DNA of 64,000 nucleotides, taken from NCBI RefSeq assembly GCF_022347725.1, contig NZ_JAKRGB010000017.1:1-64000 (forward strand), given 5' to 3'. A program made the position numbers and the translations under genes. Shown here one piece after another: positions 1 to 8,369 of the stretch. The stretch is from Ruegeria sp. Ofav3-42 (lineage in GTDB: Bacteria > Pseudomonadota > Alphaproteobacteria > Rhodobacterales > Rhodobacteraceae). Below the pieces are notes generated by a model, which ran no database searches, was not told where the DNA came from, and was given only the letters and a program-made list of their open reading frames with translations. How positions within the stretch are numbered: the first letter of the stretch is position 1; every line of letters begins with the position of its first letter.

Positions 1-217
1 GAACCGTGTGTCCGAGCGCTTCAAATTCTCGACCCCAATAATGGCTCCCGGAACAAGGTTCCATCGCAATGGTGCACGCTGGCAGTTCAGAAACGAACGA
101 CAGAAGATTGTTGCGTCTGAGTTGTTTGCGAAGCACCACCTCGCTTGTGGAGCTGCACCCATGACGATGGAACACATTCTTCGCCAGATTTAGGCCGACA
201 AGGTCCAAATCCGCCAT
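1..217 (-). pseudogene. IS110-family transposase, N-terminal part (cut by window edge)
   Basis: The reading frame starts at ATG 217 with an AGGAGG-like site just upstream and runs off the left edge, so only 72 codons are visible. The start VGLNLAKNVFHRHG and the later LRKQLRR and AMEPCSGSHYWGRE stretches match the N-terminal RuvC-like (DEDD) domain of IS110-family transposases. In the family the first motif reads GLDLAK and its Asp is the first catalytic acid; here codon AAT gives Asn at that position, so this copy is probably inactive even if the rest is intact. The call of family is by motif recognition; whether the remainder is intact cannot be seen. Confidence 0.75.
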
Positions 218-456
218 TTTGCTAACCTCCTGACGGCTTCCATCTCCAAAACCTATCAGATGAGAGATCAGGAGATGTCCATTCCATCAAAACCCAGACG
301 CTTCAATCATGCCGGACATCGTCAGCGGCAACACCAACGCACTCGCCATCATGATCGGAGAAAAATGCAGCGATATGGTGCTGGAGGATCGCAAAGTCTT
401 TGCCTAAAGCATCCTCCTGACATTGAAACGGGTGTCTCGAACTCTTGCCAAACTCA
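218..456. other. Non-coding stretch beside the IS110 end
   Basis: About 240 bases lie between the IS110 start codon and the stop of the channel gene. Part of it must be the left end of the IS110 element, which lacks conspicuous inverted repeats in this family, so the boundary cannot be placed. I see no convincing gene, only short frames without a ribosome binding site. Confidence 0.4.
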
Positions 457-1131
457 CTAGGGTTCCTTTGGCTGCTGCAGGTATTTCCCGACAACGATTG
501 CGGTCAGAAATACCATGTAAAACTGCCCCATCAGCCCCACCAGCACCGAAGCTTTCTGTGCCACATGGGTGACCGGGATGAAATCGCCGTATCCGATCGT
601 CATCAGCGTGATGAACGAAAAATACAAAATGGATTGAGTCTCTGCCTCCAAACCGTGGTTAACGTCAATGCCATGCAGCGACCCTGGGGCGAAATACTCG
701 ATTGTCAGGAATAGAAAAAAAGACACGAATCCCAAGGACAAATAGCCGGCGACCAAACCGATGATGACAGACTGGTTTATAACCGTCGCGCGCCATTCGA
801 TCTCGGCAATTCGCATCGCGACGATTCCGTAGATAGCGAGAAACAACAAGATCTGAAACTGGTTGACGGCTGTACTGCTCCAAACACTGATACCCATCCA
901 ATAATCGAACAGATCGATACCCACCGAAGCCGCCAGCAAAACCAAAATTATGCGCAAGAGAAAAGAGCGTTCTTTCAACAATGAAATACCCATTGCGATG
1001 TTGATGAGGAACAGCGCGTCGCCCATCCATTTTTCAAAGAATAACTCGCCCGAAACCATCGATCCGAACAGGATCAACAGTTGTGAAGCAAAGTACAGCT
1101 CCAGCCGAAACTTGTTCAAAAAACCGATCAT
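457..1131 (-). CDS. Two-TM-pore type potassium channel protein
   Basis: A 224-residue membrane protein starting at ATG 1131, preceded by a GGAAGG ribosome site; the frame is open for 17 more codons upstream, but that part is not protein-like. It has about five hydrophobic helices between residues 10 and 145. They are followed by a pore helix and the potassium selectivity filter TIGYGDF at residues 178-184, and then a final helix (about 196-216). This is the Ion_trans_2 arrangement. No RCK/TrkA-N nucleotide-binding domain is attached, so gating would rely on the membrane part alone. It diverges from the TctA gene and has no obvious partner. Potassium selectivity follows from the filter; physiological role is unknown. 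Confidence 0.85.
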   Translation of the reverse strand: MIGFLNKFRLELYFASQLLILFGSMVSGELFFEKWMGDALFLINIAMGISLLKERSFLLRIILVLLAASVGIDLFDYWMGISVWSSTAVNQFQILLFLAIYGIVAMRIAEIEWRATVINQSVIIGLVAGYLSLGFVSFFLFLTIEYFAPGSLHGIDVNHGLEAETQSILYFSFITLMTIGYGDFIPVTHVAQKASVLVGLMGQFYMVFLTAIVVGKYLQQPKEP

Positions 1132-1241
1132 TGCCTTCCCAGCCGAGCCTTGGTTTTGTCCATAGCAACAAGTGTGTTGCAATGTCAGCGTCTTGCGATT
1201 GCCCTTGCGATGTCGTCAGACAACAGCTTGATTGCCTCGGC

Positions 1242-2771
1242 ATGAGCCATCGCCACAGCGTTCAGGGTATCGCCGGTTTCCAAGCGGCCCTGACGGTCTA
1301 CAACCTGCTCTTTGTCGGAGCAGGTTTGACTCTTGGGATCGTCATCGGCGTCATTCCGGGTCTGGGCAGTGTGACCGCCATGGCGGTCCTTATTCCGCTT
1401 ACCTTTTACATGTCCCCACTGGCCGCGATCGGATTTCTGGTCGACATCAACAAAGGCGGTACGTCAGGCGGCGCCATTCCCGCCATTCTTCTCAACAGTC
1501 CCGGAACACCTGAATCAGCGGCATCGGCGCTGGATGGATATCCGATGGCGAAAAGGGGTGAGCCGGAACGGGCGATGAAGTTCGCGCTGTACTCATCGGT
1601 GACGGGTGACATGCTGTCCGACATCCTCTTGATTGTTCTGGTTGTTCCCTTCGCCGCTATCGCATTACAGTTCGGGCCGCTGGAACTCGCCTCGATATTG
1701 CTGTTTGCCTTTACGTTGTTGGCAGGTATTTCGAGCAACTCACCCCAAAAGGGTTTGATCGCCATCTTCCTGGGTATTTTTTTGGCATCGATCGGGCTTG
1801 ATCCTATCGACAGCTCGCCCCGGATGACGTTCGGCAGCATTTATCTCTACGACGGGTTGTCCCTCTCGGCGGTTGCGATCGGCAGTTTGGCCCTGGCCTC
1901 GGTTGCGGATCAGATTTTGACCGCCAGAAAAACAAACACCGTCGATGGCGACAGAACCAGAACGGTTCCGACTTCGAAAATTCGATCCCTTCCGGTAACC
2001 GAATTTTTCTCGCACTGGAAAACGATCCTCCGATCGACAATGATCGGATCCGGTATCGGGATGCTACCTGGCCTCGGCGTGACCTTGGCCGCATTCCTCA
2101 GCTACGGTGCATCGCGTCGGGCGTCAAAGGATCCGGACAGCTTTGGCAAGGGCAACCCCGAGGGCATCATCGCCACCGAGGCAGCCAACAGCGCGGTGGT
2201 CGGTGCCAATCTTGTGCCTGCCCTCGCGCTTGGTATTCCAGGAAACGTCGCGGCCGCGCTGCTGCTGTCTGCATTGATCATTCACGGTGTCACGCCGGGC
2301 CCGTTCATGATGACGATGCACGGCGATTTGATCTATGCGCTCTTTGCCTCAATGCTCATGGCAAATGTCCTGCACCTGATCATTGGCCGAGTGGGCATTC
2401 CGATCTGGGCCTCGGTTGCTCGGGTCAGGCGTCGCTACATCCTGCCTGCTGTGGTCTTTCTCTGCGTCACCGGGGCGTATCTGCCCGGGCAATCCCTTTT
2501 CGATGTTGGCACGATGCTGGCGTTTTCGGTCGTCGGGCTCATCATGAACCGTACCGGGTTTTCGGTCGTGTGCATGGTCATCGGCTTCATCCTGGGCGAC
2601 CTGTTCGAGACCGCCATGCGTCAGTCGGTCTTGCTGTACAAAGGAAACCTGAACGTGATCTGGGAAAGTCCGATCGCCATCGTGTTCGTGGTTCTTTCGA
2701 TCCTTGTCATTCTTGGCCCGTTGTGGAGACATAGACTCGCAAAGTATCGAAGCGCCAAATCAGCGGACTGA
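1242..2771 (+). CDS. Tripartite tricarboxylate transporter permease, TctA family
   Basis: This is the large (509-residue) permease of a TTT-type secondary carrier, which imports carboxylates delivered by a periplasmic binding protein. The family signature is clear: an N-terminal half with GVIPGLGSVTAMAVLIPLTF and DINKGGTSGGAIPAILLNSPGTPESAA, about ten to twelve hydrophobic segments, and the duplicated second-half motif GMLPGLGVTLAAFLSYG. Start 1242 was chosen because family proteins begin just before such an amphipathic segment; the frame is open further upstream and no good ribosome site is visible, so the start is uncertain. No TctB small subunit or TctC binding protein is present nearby, so the permease must work with components encoded elsewhere or is a stranded survivor of a rearranged locus. 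A GntR gene follows 10 bases downstream. Confidence 0.85.
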   Translation: MSHRHSVQGIAGFQAALTVYNLLFVGAGLTLGIVIGVIPGLGSVTAMAVLIPLTFYMSPLAAIGFLVDINKGGTSGGAIPAILLNSPGTPESAASALDGYPMAKRGEPERAMKFALYSSVTGDMLSDILLIVLVVPFAAIALQFGPLELASILLFAFTLLAGISSNSPQKGLIAIFLGIFLASIGLDPIDSSPRMTFGSIYLYDGLSLSAVAIGSLALASVADQILTARKTNTVDGDRTRTVPTSKIRSLPVTEFFSHWKTILRSTMIGSGIGMLPGLGVTLAAFLSYGASRRASKDPDSFGKGNPEGIIATEAANSAVVGANLVPALALGIPGNVAAALLLSALIIHGVTPGPFMMTMHGDLIYALFASMLMANVLHLIIGRVGIPIWASVARVRRRYILPAVVFLCVTGAYLPGQSLFDVGTMLAFSVVGLIMNRTGFSVVCMVIGFILGDLFETAMRQSVLLYKGNLNVIWESPIAIVFVVLSILVILGPLWRHRLAKYRSAKSAD

Positions 2772-2781
2772 ACCCCATACC

Positions 2782-3543
2782 ATGGATTCCGACACCTTTT
2801 TCAATGAGCTAAAGCCAAGGTTGGCCAGACTGCAGGCCGAAAGGGGAATAACCAAACGGTCTGCATTGCGGATGAGTATTGCCAATCTGACCAGCGAAGG
2901 TGTTCTCAGCGCAGGCGACAGATTGCCGTCAGAAAGGGAAATGGCCGAAAAGTCGGGGTTCAGCCTTGGCACGGTTCAGGCCGCGTTGTCGCAACTTCGG
3001 GATCTGGGCTTTGTTTCGCGTCGGCGCGGTGACGGTACTGTCGTCAACAGTAAGAAAGAGTTCGACAGCCGGGCGCGGCATTTCCGTCTCAGATCACGTG
3101 AGACGGGGCTGCCGGTTCGGGTAACGGATTCACGGACCCGTGTCGTCTCGGTTTCGGACCAAGGTCCCTGGACCTCCTTTCTTGGTTCAGAGGCCGGCAT
3201 TCTTGCGATCCAGAGATGGCTTGTCATGAACGGAAACATCCCGGTTTACGCAGAAATGTACGTAGACAAGCAGCGTTGCACCGAATTTGAAGACATGAAC
3301 CCTACGGACCTGGATTTCGTGAACATCCGCGTCATGCTCAGGAAAAAGTTCGAAGCCCCCCACACGGTTCTGCAAAACCGGTTGAAATCGGAGTTTGTAC
3401 CTCAAAAGGCCGCTGAAGAATATGGTCTGGCTCTCTCCGGATACTACTTCAAGGTATCAAGTTGGGCAGAGACCCCTGATGGTGTTCCCATGTATTATCA
3501 GGAATTTCTGGTTGATATGAGCAGCTGCGACTTGGAATTCTAA
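2782..3543 (+). CDS. GntR-family transcriptional regulator with UTRA domain
   Basis: A 253-residue regulator. Residues 20-90 form a winged helix-turn-helix of the GntR type (LPSEREMAEKSGFSLGTVQA is the recognition region), and residues about 105-250 form the UTRA ligand-binding domain typical of the HutC subfamily, which senses small organic acids, sugars or amino acids. ATG 2782 follows the tctA stop by only 10 bases, so the two genes are probably co-transcribed and the regulator probably controls the permease in response to its substrate or a metabolite. The ligand cannot be told from sequence. A weak 5-bp GC hairpin (3557-3571) follows the stop. Confidence 0.85.
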   Translation: MDSDTFFNELKPRLARLQAERGITKRSALRMSIANLTSEGVLSAGDRLPSEREMAEKSGFSLGTVQAALSQLRDLGFVSRRRGDGTVVNSKKEFDSRARHFRLRSRETGLPVRVTDSRTRVVSVSDQGPWTSFLGSEAGILAIQRWLVMNGNIPVYAEMYVDKQRCTEFEDMNPTDLDFVNIRVMLRKKFEAPHTVLQNRLKSEFVPQKAAEEYGLALSGYYFKVSSWAETPDGVPMYYQEFLVDMSSCDLEF

Positions 3544-3695
3544 GGGTTTGATGTTGCGCCCCATTCGGGCGGAATGAAGGATGCATCGTAAGGCAGACTG
3601 GTAACAGCTACGCCCCGTTGACCGCCAAAAGTTTGCAACAGAGCCCCTATTTTGCCCGCATCACTAGTCCGCTACTCTCTTAACGCGCAAAAAAC
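3544..3695. other. Intergenic, weak hairpin and IS-end-like sequence
   Basis: No gene is visible. CGCCCCATTCGGGCG at 3557-3571 could form a 5-bp stem after the gntR stop but lacks a T tract. Around 3631-3648 a stretch reading AAAGTTTGCAACAGAGCC resembles an IS6-family terminal repeat in inverted sense, possibly a solitary end left by an older element. Confidence 0.35.
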
Positions 3696-4518
3696 GGTTG
3701 TGTCGCAAACTTTGAGTTTGGATTGAATAACATGCAAATTCCGACGTTTGTTGTCCGCGTATTGTTCTCCAGCAGGTTTCAGCATGATTTCCTTGAAAGG
3801 CTGCCATTTTCCCAAGGATGCCGTTTTGTACGCTGTGTACTTCTACCTGCAATACACAGTGTCCTATCGTGATTAGGAAGAGATCATGGCTGAACGCGGT
3901 GTGCGAGTTGACCACGCCACATCAAATAGGTGGGTTGTGAATTATTCGCCGATAGTCGCTGTTCGTGCGCAATCAATGAAGCGTCCAACTCAGAATTCCT
4001 GCGTATGGACGAAACCTATCTCCTTGTACGTGGCAAGTGGATGTATCTCTATCGAGCGGTCGACAAAGCGGGAAACACCCTGGACTTCATGCTGTCTGAG
4101 CGACGAAATCGTCCAGCAGCCACCAGGTTCTTTGCAAAGCACTGTCGTCAATCGGGATCCCAAACAAAATCGTCACAGACAAGAGTGGCGCCAATGCAGC
4201 TGGCATTCGAGCCGTGAACAGAATCCTGAAGCGGTTCGGGTGCCCAGCCAAGGTACAGACGATCAGGTCCAAATACTTGGACAACATGCTCGAACAGGAT
4301 CACAGATGCATCAAACGACGCGTACGGCACATATGTGGGTTTAAGTCGTTCAGATCAGCTTCAGCCACACTGGATAGCATTGAGGTAGCGAACATGATCC
4401 GGAAGAAGCAGTTCGCCAGTGATGCGACTTTCGGCTTTCGGATGTTTGCTGAGATCGCGGGATAACTGCGTCTAGCAATCCGCTGGATCTGGTCGTTCCA
4501 AAATTTTGCAACACAACC
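3696..4518 (+). mobile_element. IS6-family insertion sequence, full length but dead
   Basis: The element is bounded by inverted repeats GGTTGTGTCGCAAA (3696-3709) and TTTGCAACACAACC (4505-4518), which differ at one base. Its 823-bp length is normal for the IS6 family, and it contains one disrupted transposase. No 8-bp target duplication is present at the flanks, which suggests later recombination or deletion at one side. On its right the element abuts a truncated regulator gene, so insertion or a following deletion probably destroyed that gene. Confidence 0.8.
3784..4465 (+). pseudogene. IS6-family transposase, disrupted
   Basis: Reading in turn three frames recovers an IS6 (DDE) transposase: MISLKGCHFPKDAVLYAVYF, then an in-frame TAG at 3874 after VSYRD, then AERGVRVDHATSNRWVVNYS. 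A shift just before residues RMDETYLLVRGKWMYLYRAV (first catalytic Asp) follows, and a second shift near 4150 leads to IVTDKSGANAAGIRAVN (second Asp) and LEQDH (Glu region), ending with RMFAEIAG. One stop and two frameshifts make it non-functional. About 227 codons in total, the usual family size. Confidence 0.85.
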
Positions 4519-4519
4519 A

Positions 4520-4687
4520 GGCGGCGTGGTCATTTCGGGCGGGATTGAGATCAGCGTCGGAGAAGAACGGAAAATTCTGGGGCCCGGTGATGCCTATCTG
4601 TTCGACAGCCGCCGTCCACACCGGTTTCGTCAGATTGGGCCAAAGTCTTGCGTGATTGTCAGCGCCTGTACCCCGCCGACATTTTGA
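4520..4687 (+). pseudogene. C-terminal cupin fragment of an XRE-type regulator
   Basis: The 55 codons beginning directly at the IS6 right end read through GGIEISVGEERKILGPGDAY, LFDSRRPHRFR and end in CTPPTF plus stop. This is the typical C-terminal cupin domain of XRE-cupin regulators such as those controlling polyamine or amino-acid catabolism. No start codon or helix-turn-helix remains, because everything upstream was lost at the IS junction. Confidence 0.65.
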
Positions 4688-4699
4688 CCAGTCTGAGTG

Positions 4700-5040
4700 T
4701 CAACCATAGTCCAGCGGCGCAAATTCGCGCATCAACCATTCCACGGCAATTCGGACTATGCCGCTCTCCAGCCGTTCTTTTTCCGCCACGACATAATAGG
4801 ATTGTCGGGCAAGCACCTCGGTTTCGAACAGGCGGATCAGTTTGCCTTCCTCCAACGCCTGTTTCGCCAGCAGGGAACCACTGATCGCGGCTCCGCTTCC
4901 TGCAATGCAGGCGGAAATAACATGGGTCATGTCGGAAAAGGTCGTGCCGCGTTCCACCTCAATGGTCTTTCGGGTCGCCGCCTCTAGCCTGAGCGCCCAG
5001 TCGCGGGTGTCGCCGTGATGAAGCAGGGGTAGTTTTTTTG
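4700..5040 (-). pseudogene. LysR-type regulator, C-terminal fragment
   Basis: About 113 codons ending at a stop at 4700 match the second half of a LysR substrate-binding domain of the GcvA-like group: DWALRLEA, GTTFSDMTHVISACIAGSGA and the closing IVRIAVEWLMREFA. The N-terminal helix-turn-helix and first half are missing; homology ends near 5040 where a pyruvate carboxylase remnant of opposite strand begins. It cannot bind DNA and is a scar. Confidence 0.65.
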
Positions 5041-5083
5041 GGTCGCCGGGGCTGCGCAAGCGACCCGCCTGTTCAAGAAGTTT

Positions 5084-5412
5084 CGCGGTATGCGCCCGAC
5101 CTGTCCGAGGGCGAACTGGAAGAAATGGTTCTGGAAAGCCGCCGCGAGGCCGCCTTTGGCAATGGCGAGGGGTATCTGAAAAAGATGATCACCCGCGCCC
5201 GCCACGTTGAGGTGCAGATTCTGGGCGACAAGCATGGTGAGATCTACCACCTCTACGAACGCCACTGCTCGGTCCAACGCCGGAAACAGAAGGTCGTCGA
5301 ACGCGCCCCTGCGCCGTATCTGAGGGATGAACAGCGTGCGGAGATTTGTGAACTCGGCCGCAAAATCTGCGCCCATGTGAACTATGAATGCGCAGGCACC
5401 GTCGAAAACACC
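5084..5412 (+). pseudogene. Pyruvate carboxylase (biotin carboxylase domain) fragment
   Basis: The strand encodes a piece of the ATP-grasp biotin carboxylase domain: ELEEMVLESRREAAFGNGEG, RARHVEVQILGDKHGEIYHL, CSVQRRKQKVVERAPAPYL and CAHVNYECAGTVE, which fits pyruvate carboxylase better than AccC. A single-base shift near 5100 separates this from a preceding RGMRP motif. Nothing of the carboxyltransferase or biotinyl domains is here, so it is an orphan internal fragment, presumably duplicated or left by a deletion. Confidence 0.75.
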
Positions 5413-5439
5413 GTCGGGTCTTTTGACTGGCTCAGAGTT

Positions 5440-5904
5440 TCAATAAGGGATGCGCGCCCGGCTGATGAAACGGCGTAGGGCGAACCGCGAGCGCACAACA
5501 CGTAAACCCGGCAGCCGCATTAGTTTTGTCTGCAGGAACGTCTCAAACTCCTCGAGGCTTTCAACCGCAACTTCCAACAAGAAATCCTGGGCGCCTGTCA
5601 TCAACGTTCCGGTCACTACCTCGTCAAACAGCGCGACCTGACGCTGGAAGTCGGCCACTTTTTCGGCGTCCTGTCGCTCGAGTTCGACCGAGACGAAAGC
5701 CGTGATCGGAAAGCCCGCTGTTTTACGGTCGATACGGGCGCTGTAGCCCGAAATTAGCCCGGATTCCTCAAGGCGCGCCAATCGGCGTTTGCAAGGTGTG
5801 GCGGACAGGCCGATGCGCTCCGAAAGCTGGACCAACGACATGCGTCCGTCCTCTTGTAACGCGCGAATAATCTCTCGATCTACTTGATCAGTAGTGAAAG
5901 GCAC
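5440..5904 (-). CDS. bkdR: Lrp/AsnC-family regulator, probable BkdR
   Basis: A 154-residue feast/famine regulator: N-terminal helix-turn-helix (DQVDREIIRALQEDGRMSLV, then LSERIGLSATPCKRRLARLE) and a C-terminal RAM ligand-binding domain. No ATG is available at the right place. GTG 5904 is chosen because TGAGGT lies seven bases upstream and the conserved domain begins directly after it. It diverges from the leucine dehydrogenase and branched-chain 2-oxoacid dehydrogenase operon, the position held by BkdR in pseudomonads, where Lrp-like BkdR activates the operon in response to branched-chain amino acids. The role here is inferred from that context. The region 5905-6060 should hold its binding sites. 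Confidence 0.8.
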   Translation of the reverse strand: MPFTTDQVDREIIRALQEDGRMSLVQLSERIGLSATPCKRRLARLEESGLISGYSARIDRKTAGFPITAFVSVELERQDAEKVADFQRQVALFDEVVTGTLMTGAQDFLLEVAVESLEEFETFLQTKLMRLPGLRVVRSRFALRRFISRARIPY

Positions 5905-6060
5905 TATGATTACCTCAGATAATAGTGGAAATCGCTCAGATTGGTTCAGAATACCTTGTAAAAGCGGTTTTTCAACCCGGCGTAGGCCCTTAATCTGGAA
6001 GTGATGATCCTGACGGATCGAAATGACTACACCCCTGCCATGCAAACAAATGGTGAAACC

Positions 6061-7134
6061 ATGCCCCTGATCCTCACAGAAGAAACTCCGCCGCCCGGAT
6101 ATGAACGTCTGATCTTTGCCGAGGATACCAGTAACGGTTTACAGGCTTACATCTGTCTTCATTCGACAGTTTGTGGCCCGGCGGCCGGTGGCTGCCGAAT
6201 GTGGGCTTACGACAGCCGGGATGCTGCCCGCGAGGACGTGGTGCGGTTGGCACGCGGGATGACGGCCAAGAATGTCATGGCCGGGCTCGGGTTGGGCGGC
6301 GGCAAATCGGTAATCATCGGCGATGCTCGCAAAGACAAAACCCCGGCAATGCTGCGCGCCTTTGGCCGCGCAGTCAACGCGCTGGAGGGACAGTATTACA
6401 CGGCCGAAGATGTAGGGTTCTCGCCCAAAGACATACGGATTGTGGCTGAAGAAACGGAATTCGCCGTCGGCCTTGAAGGTGGTGAGCATGGCAGCGGTGA
6501 CCCGTCACCCTTTACCGCGGAAGGGGTTTTCCAATGCCTGAAGGTCGGCGCAAGCGACGTGTTCGGTAGCGACGACCTGACCGGGCGTCGCGTGCTGGTT
6601 CAGGGTCTGGGCCATGTGGGCATGAGCCTGGCGGAAAAACTGCATGCTGCGGGCGCGTCGCTGATCGTGTCGGACATCAATCAGGCCGCGCTGGATTTGG
6701 CCCGTGATCAGTTGCGTGCCGATATCTGCCCCGTCGATCAGGTCTTTGACGCGCAGATGGACATTTTCGCGCCCTGTGCTCTGGGCGGTATTCTGACCCA
6801 TGAGAGCGCGCAGAAACTGTCAGCGCGGTTGGTCTGTGGCGCAGCCAACAACCAATTGGCTGAAGACGACGTTGCCGAGACCCTTCGCGCGCGCGGAATT
6901 CGCTACCTGCCGGATTACGTTGTTAATGCAGGCGGCATCATCAGCGTGGCAGGTGAAATCCATAAGGCAGGTGAAACATACCGCCAGTCCAGGCTCAAGG
7001 ATATCGCGACGCGTATTGCCGAGATCCTCGAAACCTCGAAACGCACCGGCCAGTCGACCACAAAGGTCGCGGATCAGATTGTCGAGGACATTCTGGATCG
7101 CACCCGTGACGACCGACAGGAGGGTGCGGCATGA
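6061..7134 (+). CDS. Leucine (branched-chain amino acid) dehydrogenase
   Basis: NAD-dependent oxidative deamination of leucine, valine or isoleucine to the 2-oxoacid, which the following dehydrogenase complex then uses. With start 6061 the protein has 357 residues. GPAAGGCRMW (39-48) and GLGGGKS with the catalytic Lys82 mark the Glu/Leu/Phe/Val dehydrogenase catalytic domain; GLGHVG (181-186) is the Rossmann glycine motif and VVNAGGIISVAGE lies near the C-terminus. ATGs at 6004 and 6040 are in frame; 6061 best fits family N-termini, but no start has a convincing ribosome site. It overlaps the next gene by four bases (ATGA). A phenylalanine or valine preference is possible, but the neighbours favour branched-chain substrates. 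Confidence 0.85.
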   Translation: MPLILTEETPPPGYERLIFAEDTSNGLQAYICLHSTVCGPAAGGCRMWAYDSRDAAREDVVRLARGMTAKNVMAGLGLGGGKSVIIGDARKDKTPAMLRAFGRAVNALEGQYYTAEDVGFSPKDIRIVAEETEFAVGLEGGEHGSGDPSPFTAEGVFQCLKVGASDVFGSDDLTGRRVLVQGLGHVGMSLAEKLHAAGASLIVSDINQAALDLARDQLRADICPVDQVFDAQMDIFAPCALGGILTHESAQKLSARLVCGAANNQLAEDDVAETLRARGIRYLPDYVVNAGGIISVAGEIHKAGETYRQSRLKDIATRIAEILETSKRTGQSTTKVADQIVEDILDRTRDDRQEGAA

Positions 7135-8366
7135 GCGATTCAATCAAACCGCTGTCGCTGAATGTACCTGAACCGGGCTGCCGCCCCGGCGATACGCCGG
7201 ATTTCTCGGATTTCGAAATCCCCCGCGCTGGCGAAGTTCCCCGGCCGCCGGTCGACGTGGCCGCGGATGACATTCGTGACATGGCTTTTTCGATTGTTCG
7301 GGTTTTGAACAAAGAGGGACAGGCCATCGGCGACTGGGCAGGTGCATTGACGCCTGATGAGCTGCGCACCGGTTTGCGTCACATGATGACTCTGCGCGCC
7401 TTTGACAAACGCATGCTGATGGCGCAGCGCCAAGGCAAGACAAGTTTCTATATGCAGCATCTGGGCGAAGAGGCGATCAGTTGCGCCTTCGCTCGTGCGT
7501 TGCGACCCGGTGACATGAACTTTCCGACATATCGTCAGGCCGGCCTGCTGGTTGCGGTGGACTATCCGATGCTGACGATGATGAACCAGATCTACTCCAA
7601 CGCCGATGACCCGCTACACGGGCGACAGTTGCCAATCATGTATACCTCGAAAGAACACGGGTTCTTTTCGATCTCAGGCAATCTGGGGACGCAATTCGTG
7701 CAGTCGGTGGGTTGGGCCATGGCCTCGGCCATATCAGGGGATACCAAGATTGCCGCTGGCTGGATCGGCGACGGTTCCACTGCAGAAAGCGATTTTCACG
7801 CGGCGATGGTGTTTGCCTCTACCTACAAGGCGCCGGTGGTTCTGAACATCGTCAACAATCAATGGGCTATCTCGACCTTCCAGGGCATCGCCCGAGGCGG
7901 CGTTGGCACATTTGCCGCGCGTGGTCATGGGTTCGGCATTCCCTCGCTTCGTGTCGATGGCAACGACTACCTGGCCGTTCATGCAGTCGCCAAATGGGCC
8001 GCAGAACGCGCGCGTCTCGGCCTTGGCCCGACTTTGATTGAGTATGTGACTTACCGCGCTGGCGGGCATTCGTCGTCGGACGATCCCTCGGCCTATCGCT
8101 CGGGTGAGGAAGCCAGCGCCTGGCCGCTGGGTGATCCGATAGAACGTTTGAAACAACATCTGATCACGATCGGCGAATGGTCCGACGAACGCCATACTCA
8201 GGCCGAAGCCGAAATCATGGATGAGGTCATTGCGACACAAAAACAAGCCGAGAGCGTTGGGACACTGGGCGACGGCAAAGCCCCATCGCCGCGCGACATG
8301 TTCGAAGGTGTCTATGAAAAGATGCCGCCGCATCTGATCCGGCAGCGCCAGCAAGCGGGGTATTGA
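7131..8366 (+). CDS. bkdA1: Branched-chain 2-oxoacid dehydrogenase E1 alpha subunit
   Basis: The thiamine-diphosphate-binding subunit of the decarboxylating E1 component, acting on 2-oxoisocaproate, 2-oxoisovalerate and 2-oxo-3-methylvalerate. The 411-residue protein has the long N-terminal extension usual for bacterial BCKDH alpha chains. The TPP motif runs from GDGSTAESDFHAAM to VNNQWAIST, and the RAGGHSSSDDPSAYR loop follows. It is translationally coupled with the dehydrogenase before it (4-base overlap) and ends three bases before the beta-subunit gene. Cytoplasmic multienzyme complex. Confidence 0.93.
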   Translation: MSDSIKPLSLNVPEPGCRPGDTPDFSDFEIPRAGEVPRPPVDVAADDIRDMAFSIVRVLNKEGQAIGDWAGALTPDELRTGLRHMMTLRAFDKRMLMAQRQGKTSFYMQHLGEEAISCAFARALRPGDMNFPTYRQAGLLVAVDYPMLTMMNQIYSNADDPLHGRQLPIMYTSKEHGFFSISGNLGTQFVQSVGWAMASAISGDTKIAAGWIGDGSTAESDFHAAMVFASTYKAPVVLNIVNNQWAISTFQGIARGGVGTFAARGHGFGIPSLRVDGNDYLAVHAVAKWAAERARLGLGPTLIEYVTYRAGGHSSSDDPSAYRSGEEASAWPLGDPIERLKQHLITIGEWSDERHTQAEAEIMDEVIATQKQAESVGTLGDGKAPSPRDMFEGVYEKMPPHLIRQRQQAGY

Positions 8367-8369
8367 GAG

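Noticed and set aside
3557..3571. Rho-independent terminator after gntR
   Set aside because: Only a 5-bp stem with no T tract; mentioned in the intergenic note but not called.
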